64,000 bases of DNA, taken from assembly GCA_000799755.1 (NCBI GenBank), contig JUHI01000001.1, positions 1,178,001 to 1,242,000 on the forward strand. The letters are read 5' to 3'. The first letter of the stretch is position 1; every line of letters starts with the position of its first letter. Under the pieces are notes generated by a model. It was not told the DNA's origin, ran no database searches, and saw only the letters and a program-made list of their open reading frames with translations. The stretch is from Martinezella tropici. Lineage in GTDB: Bacteria; Pseudomonadota; Alphaproteobacteria; Rhizobiales; Rhizobiaceae. A program made the translations under genes and the position numbers. Positions 37,938 to 47,130 of this stretch are shown here, piece after piece.

Positions 37938-38918
37938 ATGACCCTGTCCAACCTCCCGCCGCTCGTGACCGTGTTTGGAGGATCAGGCTTCATCGGGCGA
38001 CACACCGTGCGTGCGCTTGCCAAGCGCGGCTATCGCATCCGTGTCGCCGTGCGCCGTCCCGATCTTGCCGGCTTCCTGATACCGCTCGGCAATCTCGGTC
38101 AGATCTCCATCGTTCAGGCTAATGTGCGCTATCGCAACTCCATCGATCGCGCCGTCGAAGGCGCGCAGCATGTCGTCAACTGCGTCGGCATTCTCGCCGA
38201 GAGCGGCCGCAACACCTTCGACGCCGTGCAGGAATTCGGCGCCAAGGCGATTGCCGAAGCCGCACGCAACGTCGGCGCATCGCTGACGCATATTTCCGCC
38301 CTCAGCGCCGATGCCAAATCGCCTTCGGCCTATGCCCGCAGCAAGGCCCGCGCCGAAACCGCCATCCTGTCGATCAAGCCGGACGCGGTCATCCTGCGTC
38401 CTTCGATCGTTTTCGGTCCGGAAGACGAGTTCTTCAACAAGTTCGCCGACATGTCGCGCACGGCACCCTTCCTGCCGCTGATCGGCGGCGGTAAGACGAA
38501 ATTCCAGCCGGTTTACGTTCAGGATATCGCCGAAGCAGTCGCCCGCAGCGTCGACGGCAAGCTGAAGGCCGGCACGACCTACGAACTCGGCGGCCCGGAA
38601 GTGCTCTCCTTCCGCGACTGTCTCGAGACCACGCTTTCCGTCATCAACCGCAAGAAGGCGCTTGTCTCCATCCCCTTCGGCTTGGCCTCGCTGATCGGCT
38701 CGATCGCTTCTCTGGTGCCGCTCATCAAGCCGCCGATCACCCCTGACCAGGTAACCCTCTTGAAGAGCGACAATGTCGTTTCCAAGCAGGCGGAAGCGGA
38801 AGGACGTACGTTGAAGGGCATCGGCCTCTTGCCGACGCTGCTCGTCTCCGTGCTGCCGTCCTATCTCGTGCGCTATCGCCCGCAGGGCCAGTTTACCGGT
38901 TCCGGCAAAGCCGCCTAA
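37938..38918 (+). CDS. NDUFA9-like NAD(P)-binding protein (complex I-associated family)
   Basis: 326 residues. Atypical SDR: TVFGGSGFIGRHTVRALAKRGY at residues 10-31, then LRPSIVFGPEDEFFNKFA and a long C-terminal half. Matches the bacterial NDUFA9/39-kDa complex I subunit family, which helps assembly or stability of respiratory complex I. GAGGAGCCTGCC precedes the ATG. Confidence 0.9.
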   Translation: MTLSNLPPLVTVFGGSGFIGRHTVRALAKRGYRIRVAVRRPDLAGFLIPLGNLGQISIVQANVRYRNSIDRAVEGAQHVVNCVGILAESGRNTFDAVQEFGAKAIAEAARNVGASLTHISALSADAKSPSAYARSKARAETAILSIKPDAVILRPSIVFGPEDEFFNKFADMSRTAPFLPLIGGGKTKFQPVYVQDIAEAVARSVDGKLKAGTTYELGGPEVLSFRDCLETTLSVINRKKALVSIPFGLASLIGSIASLVPLIKPPITPDQVTLLKSDNVVSKQAEAEGRTLKGIGLLPTLLVSVLPSYLVRYRPQGQFTGSGKAA

Positions 38919-38945
38919 GCGATTCGGCAGTTCCGCGAAATCCAT

Positions 38946-38977
38946 ACGCCGCCCGACTTTGCCGCGCGGCGTTTTTG
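38946..38977 (+). terminator. Rho-independent terminator after NDUFA9-like gene
   Basis: ACGCCGC (38946-38952) pairs with GCGGCGT (38966-38972), followed by TTTT. Confidence 0.8.
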
Positions 38978-39206
38978 TTGCCTGAAGACGACAAAGACGC
39001 ACTTCAAGACGCTGGCAAAACCTCTTCATTCACAGCTTAGCGTTGCTCAAAAGACGCAGTCTGGAAATAGTAGCATTAACGTCAAATTTAATATGAACAT
39101 TTATTGCTATTCATCATTTCACTGACTAACACAGCCGCGCGTCTCAGGCTTGGACAACGAACCGGTCCGTGGCGCGCTTCACACTTCTGCGGAAAGGCAT
39201 TCTTCG

Positions 39207-39371
39207 ATGGGCAAGTCTATCGCGCTTCTGTTTGCGTGCGCGGCACTGGTGATTCTGGCCGGCTCTTTCGTGGCCCGCGGCAGCATCGCCTCGATCAAGG
39301 GCGAATGTGCGCCGACCTACGGCGTCGACCCCTGCACCACGGGTTCCATCGACGCTTCCTCCCCGAACTGA
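39207..39371 (+). CDS. Small membrane-anchored or exported protein
   Basis: 54 residues: MGKSIALLFACAALVILAGS is a signal-like or transmembrane segment followed by a short polar tail with two cysteines (GECAP and DPCTT). GGAAAGGC lies upstream and a terminator follows directly, supporting a real gene. Function unknown. It stands alone between the NDUFA9-like gene and uppP. Confidence 0.65.
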   Translation: MGKSIALLFACAALVILAGSFVARGSIASIKGECAPTYGVDPCTTGSIDASSPN

Positions 39372-39383
39372 TCGGGTATGAAA

Positions 39384-39411
39384 AAGGCCGGTTTTCACCG
39401 GCCTTCGTTTT
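39384..39411 (+). terminator. Rho-independent terminator
   Basis: AAGGCCGGT (39384-39392) pairs with ACCGGCCTT (39397-39405) around TTTC and ends in a T-rich tail. It also faces the uppP gene on the other strand. Confidence 0.9.
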
Positions 39412-39442
39412 TTCAGATCTGCAGATCGGATGATGATCGGCC

Positions 39443-40240
39443 TCAGCCGAAGTAGATCCCGATTAGGCCGACCGTACCGACGCCGATGCGCCACCATGCA
39501 AAGGGGGCGTAGCCACGGCGAGATACGAAATCGAGCAGGGCGCGCACCACGAGCAGCGCCGAGAAGAACGCCATGACAAAGCCGATGACGATCAGCTGAC
39601 CATCGGCAAAGCTGAGATCGTTGCGGCTCTTCCACAAATCCAGGGTGAAAGCCCCGACCATCGTCGGCATGGCGAGGAAGAAGGAAAATTCGGCGGCCGA
39701 ACGCTTGTCGGCACCGAGCAGCAAGGCGCCGACGATGGTGGAGCCGGAGCGCGACGTTCCGGGAATCATCGCCAGGCACTGGAAGAAGCCGATCTTGACC
39801 GCCATCGGCCAGGAAAACTCGTAGGCGCTGGTGTATTTGGGCTTGAACTGGATCTTGTCGACGACGAGCAGGACGATACCGCCGAGGATCAGTGAGATAC
39901 AGATCACCTTTGGCGAGTTGAACAGCACGGTCTTGATGAAATCATGCGCCAGCGCGCCGATGACGGCGGCCGGCAGAAAGCCGAACAGAACGGCCAGAAC
40001 GAAGTGGCGCGCCTTGACGCTGACGGGGAGCGCCTTGGCGATCTGAACGAGGCGATTGAAATAGACAAGCAGAATGGCGAGAATCGCGCCGAGCTGGATC
40101 AAGACTTCAAAAGTGCCGGTCGACTGGAAGCCGAGAAAATGTCCGAGCAGTATCAAATGGCCTGTCGAGGAGACCGGAATGAACTCCGTAAGCCCCTCCA
40201 CAAGGCCCAAAATCAGCGCGATAATAATTTGTTCAGCCAT
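39443..40240 (-). CDS. uppP: Undecaprenyl-diphosphatase
   Basis: 265 residues with about eight membrane helices. Signature blocks are [20 protein letters not shown] and [17 protein letters not shown]. It recycles undecaprenyl diphosphate for peptidoglycan synthesis and gives bacitracin resistance. Monocistronic. Confidence 0.97.
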   Translation of the reverse strand: MAEQIIIALILGLVEGLTEFIPVSSTGHLILLGHFLGFQSTGTFEVLIQLGAILAILLVYFNRLVQIAKALPVSVKARHFVLAVLFGFLPAAVIGALAHDFIKTVLFNSPKVICISLILGGIVLLVVDKIQFKPKYTSAYEFSWPMAVKIGFFQCLAMIPGTSRSGSTIVGALLLGADKRSAAEFSFFLAMPTMVGAFTLDLWKSRNDLSFADGQLIVIGFVMAFFSALLVVRALLDFVSRRGYAPFAWWRIGVGTVGLIGIYFG

Positions 40241-40391
40241 ATCGTGTCCTTTGTCTAACGGCAGGGCGGCTCGATTCGCTTGTGCAAACTAGGCCGAGAT
40301 CCTATAGCTTCAACCGATGACAAAAGACTAGGGGCGCAGGATCGCGACCCAAAAAGACTCCATATCATCAATCAGAAACACCCGAGTACCA

Positions 40392-41084
40392 ATGCCGACG
40401 CTGTATCATCACCCAATGTCATCTTCCTCCCGGTTCGTTCGTCTGATCCTGACGGAATATGGCTACCAGACGGAGCTGATCGAGGAACAGACCTGGGAAA
40501 AGCGACGCGATTTCCTGGCTCTCAACCCCGCCGGCACCTTGCCTGTCTATGTCGATGACAGCATGCGTGCGCTCTGTGGCGCCTCGGTCATTTCCGAATA
40601 TCTCGACGAAACCCATGGCGTCCTGAAGCGCGACCGCCGGCTTCTTGCCGAAGATCCGTTCCAGCGCGCTGAGATCCGCCGGCTGACGGAATGGTTCATG
40701 CAAAAGATGGAGCAGGACGTGACGCGGCCGCTGACGCGCGAGCGCGTGTTCAAGCTGCAGATGACCGCCGAACAGGGCGGCGGCGCGCCCGATTCCAAGG
40801 TCATGCGCATGGCGCGCGGCAATATCCGCCAGCACATGAAGTATCTCTCCTGGCTCGCCGGCTCCCGGCAGTGGCTCGCCGGCGAACGGCTGAGCTATGC
40901 CGACCTTGCCGCGGCCGCTTCGGTTTCCGTGCTGGATTATCTCGGCGAGATCGACTGGACGGAATCGCCGATCGCCAAGGAATGGTATCAGCGGCTGAAA
41001 TCCCGCCCGTCCTTCCGGCCGATCCTGGCGGAGCGCGTGCGCGGCGTCACTCCCGTTTCGCACTACGCCGATCTGGATTTCTAG
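40392..41084 (+). CDS. Glutathione S-transferase-family protein
   Basis: 230 residues. Thioredoxin-like N-terminal domain (MPTLYHHPMSSSSRFVRLIL, cis-proline in GTLPVYV, and ASVISEYLDE for glutathione binding) and an all-helical C-terminal domain. Substrate unknown. A RIME1-like repeat follows. Confidence 0.9.
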   Translation: MPTLYHHPMSSSSRFVRLILTEYGYQTELIEEQTWEKRRDFLALNPAGTLPVYVDDSMRALCGASVISEYLDETHGVLKRDRRLLAEDPFQRAEIRRLTEWFMQKMEQDVTRPLTRERVFKLQMTAEQGGGAPDSKVMRMARGNIRQHMKYLSWLAGSRQWLAGERLSYADLAAAASVSVLDYLGEIDWTESPIAKEWYQRLKSRPSFRPILAERVRGVTPVSHYADLDF

Positions 41085-41183
41085 AGCGATTTCGCATTTC
41101 CTCGAACAGCGAAAGCGCTTCATCTCTCTTTTTCACGCAATTCCGGACGGAAAGCTGCTAACGCACTTTTCCTGGAATTGTTC
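41085..41183 (+). repeat. RIME1-like element, copy 3 (two palindromic parts)
   Basis: AGCGATTTCGC (41086-) is inversely repeated as GCGAAAGCGCT near 41109, followed by ACGCAATTCCGGACGG ... CACTTTTCCTGGAATTG, the unit also found at 10821 and inverted at 16031. It occupies nearly the whole gap between the GST and queG genes. Confidence 0.75.
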
Positions 41184-41198
41184 TGACGAGGGCTCGAT

Positions 41199-42356
41199 AT
41201 GCCCGATGACCGCGAAGCGGAAAAAGCTGACAAGCGACGAAGCGCTCTGACCGCGTTCCTGCGCGAGGAAGCGCGTGCCCAGGGTTTCGATCTCTGTCGC
41301 ATCACAAGGCCGGACGCCATCCCCGAAGCTGCCGTCCGTCTCGGGCAATTCCTCGACAAGGGCCATCACGGCACCATGGGCTGGATGGAGGAAACGCGCG
41401 ACCGTAGAGGCGATCCGCGCGTGCTCTGGAGCGAAACCCGCTCCATCGCCGTCTTCGGCCTCAATTATGGTCCTGACGAAGATCCACGCGGCATTCTGGA
41501 GAAGAAGGACAAGGCGGCAATCTCCGTCTATGCCCGAAACCGCGATTATCATGACGTCATCAAGGGGCGGCTGAAGGAAATTGCCACGCGGTTCGCTGCG
41601 CGCTCGAAAGAGGATGTCAAGGTTTTCGTCGACACGGCGCCCGTGATGGAGAAGCCGCTTGCCGGCGCGGCCGGTCTCGGCTGGCAGGGCAAGCACACCA
41701 ATCTCGTCAGCCGCGCCTTCGGCTCCTGGCTCTTCCTCGGCTCGATGTTCACCACGGCCGATCTGGAGCCGGACGAGCCCGAAGTCGATCATTGCGGCTC
41801 CTGTCGGGCCTGTCTCGACGCCTGCCCGACATCGGCCTTCCCGGCCCCCTATCAGCTCGATGCGCGCCGCTGCATTTCCTACCTGACCATCGAGCATAAG
41901 GAGCCGATCGATCCAGAGTTGCGGCCGATGATAGGCAACCGCATCTATGGCTGCGACGACTGCCTTGCCGCCTGCCCCTGGAACAAGTTCGCAAGCGCCG
42001 CCTCGGAAATGAAGCTGGCCGCGCGGGAGGATCTCAAGGAGCCGTCGATCGCTTTTCTGCTTGATCTCGACGACGCGACCTTCCGGACGTTCTTCAGCGG
42101 CTCGCCGGTCAAACGCATCGGCCGGGACCGGTTCGTCCGCAACGTCCTCATCGCGGCCGGCAATTCGGGCGAACGTTCCCTTATGGAAAGATGTCGTGAG
42201 TTGGTCGGAGATCCCTCGCCCGTCGTGCGCGGCATGGCCATATGGGCATTGTCGCGGCTGATGACGGCTGGCGAGTTCAGCGCTTTTGCGGCACAAAGAG
42301 GTGCCGAAGCGGACGAAGAGGTTCGCGCGGAATGGAAATTGGCGGGGGTATTATAA
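41199..42356 (+). CDS. queG: Epoxyqueuosine reductase
   Basis: 385 residues. Two 4Fe-4S clusters, [12 protein letters not shown] near residue 200 and [10 protein letters not shown] near residue 250, plus a DUF1730 cobalamin-binding N-terminal domain and a C-terminal HEAT-like part. It reduces epoxyqueuosine to queuosine in tRNA. TAA shares its last base with the ATG of the next gene (TAATG). Confidence 0.97.
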   Translation: MPDDREAEKADKRRSALTAFLREEARAQGFDLCRITRPDAIPEAAVRLGQFLDKGHHGTMGWMEETRDRRGDPRVLWSETRSIAVFGLNYGPDEDPRGILEKKDKAAISVYARNRDYHDVIKGRLKEIATRFAARSKEDVKVFVDTAPVMEKPLAGAAGLGWQGKHTNLVSRAFGSWLFLGSMFTTADLEPDEPEVDHCGSCRACLDACPTSAFPAPYQLDARRCISYLTIEHKEPIDPELRPMIGNRIYGCDDCLAACPWNKFASAASEMKLAAREDLKEPSIAFLLDLDDATFRTFFSGSPVKRIGRDRFVRNVLIAAGNSGERSLMERCRELVGDPSPVVRGMAIWALSRLMTAGEFSAFAAQRGAEADEEVRAEWKLAGVL

Positions 42357-43228
42357 TGCACGTAATGATTTTCGGCTGCGGCTATTCCGGAACGGCCATC
42401 GCCAAGGCCTTTGCCGGCTCCGGCATTCGTATCTCCGGCACGACCCGCTCCGCCGACAATGCGGCATTATTGAAGAAGCAGAGCATCGAGGCCTTCGTCT
42501 TCGATGGCGAGACGCTCGATCCGGCTTTGGCTGAAGCGATGAAGTCCGCGACACATCTCGTCCAGTCTATTTCGCCGGGCAAATCGGGCGACCCGCTACT
42601 GCGGCTGGCACAGCTCAATCTCAAGGCACTGATGCCGAAGCTGGAATGGATCTGCTACCTCTCGACTGTTGGCGTCTACGGCGACCACAAGGGCGCCTGG
42701 GTCACCGAGCTGACCTCGCTGCATCCGATTGCCGACCGTTCCGTCGAGCGGGTCGAGGCGGAAGACGGCTGGCTGCGGGTCGGCATCAGGCTGAACCTCC
42801 CCGTCGCCGTTCTCCGGCTTTCCGGCATTTACGGCCCCGGCCGCAACGCCTTCTGCAATCTGGAAAGGGGAACTGCCCGGCGACTCATCAAGGCGAACCA
42901 GGTCTTCAACCGTATCCGCGTCGAGGATATCGGCGCCTGTGCCCATTTTCTCTCCGAGCGCAAACTCGGTGGCATATATAATGTCACCGACGACGAGCCC
43001 GCGCCGCCGCAGGATGTGGTCGCAGAGGCTGCCCGTCTGATGGGCATCGAGCCGCCGCCGGAGCAGCCCTTCGAAACCGCCGAGCTGACACCAATGGCCC
43101 GCTCCTTCTACGGCGAGAACAAGCGCGTTTCGAACGCAAAACTGCGGGCGCTCGGCTTTCCCTTTCGCTACCCTGAGTATCGCATGTCGCTTGCCGAATT
43201 GTGGTCCTCCGGAGAGTGGCGGGGCTGA
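42356..43228 (+). CDS. NAD-dependent epimerase/YeeZ-like protein
   Basis: 290 residues. Rossmann [37 protein letters not shown] and GIYGPGRNAFCNLE are conserved extended-SDR motifs. Translation is coupled to queG by a one-base overlap. The longer in-frame extension lies inside queG and is not conserved. Confidence 0.85.
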   Translation: MHVMIFGCGYSGTAIAKAFAGSGIRISGTTRSADNAALLKKQSIEAFVFDGETLDPALAEAMKSATHLVQSISPGKSGDPLLRLAQLNLKALMPKLEWICYLSTVGVYGDHKGAWVTELTSLHPIADRSVERVEAEDGWLRVGIRLNLPVAVLRLSGIYGPGRNAFCNLERGTARRLIKANQVFNRIRVEDIGACAHFLSERKLGGIYNVTDDEPAPPQDVVAEAARLMGIEPPPEQPFETAELTPMARSFYGENKRVSNAKLRALGFPFRYPEYRMSLAELWSSGEWRG

Positions 43229-43625
43229 GAAACTGCTCCCCACGCCAAGCGGAATCGCACGAAAATTCCTACTTAGCCGGCTGGTTTAGTTCAATTTACT
43301 CCGCATTTATGGTTAACGACCTCTAAAATTGCACAAATGCGGCAGCGATTATGGCAAAGTCGGAAAATTATTTTTCCAATTTTCGTGATCCTTGGCATTG
43401 CGGGATAGGTGCGAGAAAATTCGTTCTATTTTTAACTGATTTTATTGGGTTTTTTCCACAATCAAGCAAACTCACTGAATAGTCATAGTATTTGCCGATC
43501 ATCACAAATGTTACAGTCCGTAACATTCCGTGATCATCGATGGCACTTTTTCGCCATTTTTGGCCGGATTTAAGCCCCGCCGCCTACCCAAGGCGCAAGT
43601 TCAATAGCTTGAGGGAAAAATCGGT
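43229..43625. promoter_or_regulatory. AT-rich 397 bp gap with a perfect dyad
   Basis: No ORF of note. It contains AATGTTAC-AGTCC-GTAACATT at 43507-43527 (8+8 bp), flanked by ATCAC on the left and GTGAT on the right. The composition is much more AT-rich than the neighbours. It probably holds the control region for the RlpA-like gene. Confidence 0.55.
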
Positions 43626-43994
43626 TTGAAGAAAATCGTACGTTCATTGGCGATCGCCGCAACTATATCCGCCTCCTTTGCTGTCGTTTCGACACCGGCA
43701 TTTGCAGCCGCTGGCTGCGGAGGCGCTTCATGGTACGGGGGAAGCTCCCGAACTGCTTCCGGGGAACGTATGAGTTCCAAAAATCTTACTGCAGCCCATC
43801 GCTCGCTTGCCTTCGGCACGCGCCTTCGGGTCACCAACAAGCACAATGGCCGCAGCGTCGTCGTTCGCATCAACGACCGTGGGCCTTTCATTCGCGGACG
43901 CGTCCTCGATCTCTCCCGCGCTGCCGCACAGAACATCGGCATGGTCGCTTCGGGCACCGCCAAGGTCTGTTACGAGGTCGTCGCTTCGAAGTAA
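43626..43994 (+). CDS. RlpA-like double-psi beta-barrel protein
   Basis: 122 residues. Signal peptide ends at PAFA; the barrel shows [32 protein letters not shown] and [21 protein letters not shown]. RlpA proteins cleave denuded peptidoglycan strands; this one lacks the SPOR domain, so it is a short form. The start is TTG 43626 with GAGGG 13 bases upstream. Periplasmic. Confidence 0.9.
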   Translation: MKKIVRSLAIAATISASFAVVSTPAFAAAGCGGASWYGGSSRTASGERMSSKNLTAAHRSLAFGTRLRVTNKHNGRSVVVRINDRGPFIRGRVLDLSRAAAQNIGMVASGTAKVCYEVVASK

Positions 43995-44196
43995 TCGCCG
44001 GTGCCGGGATAACCGGCAAATCGGCATGACGCTTGCTCTCTCGGTCAATCGCGGCTACCACGCGGTTGAGACGTCTCGAAATCCGCAGCATGGTATCATC
44101 GCGCGGAATGGTTAGTCGTCAGCGATTTTGGTAGGGCGCAGGTTCCCGAGATGAGCTCCAGTGAGTTCCGGATCATGCGCAAGCAGGAGAGTGTGA

Positions 44197-45486
44197 ATGC
44201 GTCTGGGCGGCCGATTGCAGGGGGCCATCGAAGTTCTTGCCGATATCGAAGCGCGCAAGCGACCGGTGGCTGACGCCCTGAAGGATTGGGGTCTTGCTCA
44301 TCGCTTCGCCGGGTCCGGCGACAGGGCCGCGATCGGCAACATCGTCTATGACGCCCTGCGCATGCGGCTTTCTCACGCCTGGCTGATGGGAGACGATAGT
44401 CCGTCGGCGCTCGCCCATGCCGTGCTCTTTCGTCAATGGGGCCTGACGCCCGAGGCGCTGGCTGCCGAACTCGACGGCGATAAATTTGCGCCGGAGGCGC
44501 CAAGCGCCGAGACACTGGCGGCGTTTGCCGCCCGCAAGCTCGAAGACGCCCCGCTCCATATCCAGGGCGATATTCCCGAATGGGTCGAGCCATCCTTCCG
44601 CCAAGCCTTCGGCGATAGCTGGCTCTCGGAAGCGCAGGCGCTTTCCGAGCGCCCGACGCTCGATCTTCGCGCCAATGCGCTGAAGGCGGACCGCGCCAAA
44701 GTCGTAAAAGCGCTGGAGCGCGCCGGCGGCCAGGCATCGAAGATCGCCCGCTTCGGCATCCGTATCCCTGCCGGCGAAGGTGCGTCCCGCCTGCCGAATG
44801 TCACCGCCGAGCTTTCCTTTCAGAAAGGCTGGTTCGAGGTGCAGGACGAGGGTTCGCAGATCGTCGCCGATCTGGTCCTGCCCGAAGAGGGCGATCAGGT
44901 GCTCGATTATTGCGCCGGCGGCGGCGGCAAGACGCTCGCCATGTCGGCGGCGATGCACAACAAGGGCCAGGTCCACGCCTATGACAGCGACCGGCGGCGA
45001 CTGGCGCCGATCATCGAACGGCTGAAGCGGGCCGGAACCCGCAATGTCCAGGTCCATGACGAGCGCAACGGCCTGCTGCAACTGCGCGGCAAGTTCGACA
45101 AGGTGTTGGTCGATGCCCCCTGCACCGGCACAGGCACCTGGCGCCGCCGTCCCGACACGAAATGGCGGCTGACACAGAAGAACCTCGACGAGCGCACCAG
45201 TCAGCAGCAGGAAGCGCTAGCGCAAGCCGGCGAATTTGTCCGGCCCGGCGGAGCACTGCTCTATGTCACCTGTTCCGTTTTGCCGGAAGAGAACGAGGCG
45301 CAGGTCAACCGTTTCGCCGCCCAGAATCCGGACTTCGAAGTGGCGGAAACCTTGAGTTCCTGGGAGAAGCTGTTCGGCAAGGACGCCCCGCAGCCCCGCT
45401 CCTCGGACGGCAAGACCATTACGCTGACGCCCGCCTCCACCGATACGGACGGCTTTTTCTTCTGCCGCCTGCAGCGGAAGGTGTAA
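44197..45486 (+). CDS. RsmB/NOP2-family RNA (cytosine-C5)-methyltransferase
   Basis: 429 residues. N-terminal NusB-like region, then SAM-binding VLDYCAGGGGKTLAMSA and the two catalytic cysteines in DAPCTGTGTWRRRPD and YVTCSVLPEENE. Likely methylates 16S rRNA C967 as RsmB, but orthology to RsmB is not settled because several family members occur in rhizobia. AGGAG precedes the ATG. Confidence 0.9.
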   Translation: MRLGGRLQGAIEVLADIEARKRPVADALKDWGLAHRFAGSGDRAAIGNIVYDALRMRLSHAWLMGDDSPSALAHAVLFRQWGLTPEALAAELDGDKFAPEAPSAETLAAFAARKLEDAPLHIQGDIPEWVEPSFRQAFGDSWLSEAQALSERPTLDLRANALKADRAKVVKALERAGGQASKIARFGIRIPAGEGASRLPNVTAELSFQKGWFEVQDEGSQIVADLVLPEEGDQVLDYCAGGGGKTLAMSAAMHNKGQVHAYDSDRRRLAPIIERLKRAGTRNVQVHDERNGLLQLRGKFDKVLVDAPCTGTGTWRRRPDTKWRLTQKNLDERTSQQQEALAQAGEFVRPGGALLYVTCSVLPEENEAQVNRFAAQNPDFEVAETLSSWEKLFGKDAPQPRSSDGKTITLTPASTDTDGFFFCRLQRKV

Positions 45487-45795
45487 GCTCAATCCAGCTC
45501 TCGTGCGGCAGCACCATTTCCCTGGAAACGACCGATGCAGTGAACGGTTGTGGCGCGACGAGTTGCGTCCAGCCCGTCAGCCATCACCACCCACCTTCGA
45601 TTATCGCACTGCCGGCTCACCCTGCGGCTTACATCCCCGCATTTGCAGGCGAATCCGTTTGCGTCGCTGTCGTGAAGCCACTCGTCTCGCGCCTTAAAAT
45701 CATTCTAAACTAGAGCGTTTGACACAAGTTTGTTTTTCATACATGACACAAAATGCCAAGTTTTGACGGTGCCCCCGCTGTCACAGGAGAGGAAC
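45487..45795. promoter_or_regulatory. 309 bp gap with an Irr-like iron box and promoter
   Basis: CTTAAAAT-C-ATTCTAAA (45693-45709) is a pseudo-palindrome close to the rhizobial Irr-controlled element TTTAGAA-N-TTCTAAA. TTGACA (45719-45724) follows with a plausible promoter, 70-100 bp ahead of the imelysin gene. The first 200 bp hold nothing recognisable. Irr control is inferred. Confidence 0.55.
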
Positions 45796-47085
45796 ATGAA
45801 ACTAAAAATCAATGTTGGCGCCGCGCTCGCGGTGGCCGTCGTCACGACCGCCGCATTTAGCCTGCCGGCTCTCGCAGCCGCTCCGGAGCCGGCCGCAGTT
45901 ATCAAGCATTATGCCGAACTGGCCCACGCCAAATATCAGGACTCCCTGACGACGGCGAAAGCGCTCGACAAGGCGATCGACGCCCTTCTCGCCAACCCCA
46001 GCGACAAGACGCTGAAGGCAGCGCGTGCAGCCTGGATCAAGGCTCGCGTTCCCTATGCGCAGACGGAAGTCTATCGCTTCGGCAATCCGATCGTCGACGA
46101 TTGGGAAGGCAAGGTGAACTCCTGGCCGCTCGACGAGGGCCTGATCGACTATGTCGACGCCTCCTACGGCACGGAAAGCGACGAGAACGCGCTCTATGTC
46201 GCAAACGTCATCGCCAACAAGTCGATCAAGATCAACGGCAAGGATGTCGACGCTTCGCATCTGACGCCGGAATTCCTGTCGGGCACGCTGCATCAGGCAG
46301 GCGGCGTCGAAGCAAACGTCGCGACCGGTTATCATGCCATCGAATTCCTGCTCTGGGGCCAGGATCTGCACGGCACCGGACCGGGCGCCGGCGAGCGTCC
46401 TGCCACCGACTACGACCTGAAGAATTGCACGCACGGCAATTGCGACCGCCGCGCCGAATATCTGCGCTCCGCCTCGACCTTGCTCGTCGCCGATCTGAAG
46501 GACATGACGGACAAGTGGGCGCCGGACGGCGAAGCCACCAAGCATGTCGAAGCAGACCCGCAGGCTGGCCTCACCACCATCCTGACCGGCATGGGCTCGC
46601 TCTCCTATGGTGAGCTTGCCGGCGAACGCATGAAGCTCGGCCTGCTGCTGCACGACCCGGAAGAGGAGCAGGATTGCTTCTCCGACAACACCTACAACGA
46701 GCACAATGGCGACGCTATCGGCATCGCGTCCGCCTATAACGGCAATTATACCCGCGTCGACGGCACCAAGATGACCGGTCCGTCGCTGCATGATCTGGTC
46801 AAGGCCAAGGACGCAGCGCTCGACAAGGAGATGGAAGGCAAGCTCAACGTCACCCTCGAAGCCATGAAGGCACTGGTGCATCGCGGCGAGACGGTCGAGA
46901 AATACGACCAGATGATCGGCGAAGGCAACAAGGAGGGCAACGCCACCGTGCAGAAGGCCATCGACGGCCTGCTCGATCAGACGAAGAGCATCCAGCGCGT
47001 CATCGCCGCGCTCGATCTCGGGACCATCAAGCTTGAAGGTTCGGCAAGTCTGGACGATCCGAACTCCGTCTTCAAGAAGAAGTAA
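45796..47085 (+). CDS. Imelysin-family iron-regulated protein (IrpA-like)
   Basis: 429 residues. Signal peptide to LPALAAA, then a helical imelysin/ICMP domain with the GYHAIEF motif (GxHxxE) near residue 180 and internal repeats. Periplasmic or outer-membrane iron-binding protein of the M75 peptidase group. AGGAGAGGAAC precedes ATG 45796. First gene of a four-gene operon; an Irr-like box lies upstream. Confidence 0.9.
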   Translation: MKLKINVGAALAVAVVTTAAFSLPALAAAPEPAAVIKHYAELAHAKYQDSLTTAKALDKAIDALLANPSDKTLKAARAAWIKARVPYAQTEVYRFGNPIVDDWEGKVNSWPLDEGLIDYVDASYGTESDENALYVANVIANKSIKINGKDVDASHLTPEFLSGTLHQAGGVEANVATGYHAIEFLLWGQDLHGTGPGAGERPATDYDLKNCTHGNCDRRAEYLRSASTLLVADLKDMTDKWAPDGEATKHVEADPQAGLTTILTGMGSLSYGELAGERMKLGLLLHDPEEEQDCFSDNTYNEHNGDAIGIASAYNGNYTRVDGTKMTGPSLHDLVKAKDAALDKEMEGKLNVTLEAMKALVHRGETVEKYDQMIGEGNKEGNATVQKAIDGLLDQTKSIQRVIAALDLGTIKLEGSASLDDPNSVFKKK

Positions 47086-47130
47086 TGAGGGAGGGCGGCA
47101 GCGCGACAAGGCGCTGCCGCCCCGATACCC

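Noticed and set aside
44000..44196. Gap before the RsmB-type gene checked for a missed gene or tRNA
   Set aside because: No tRNA-like fold and no frame with a credible start; only the ribosome binding site of the next gene is recognisable.
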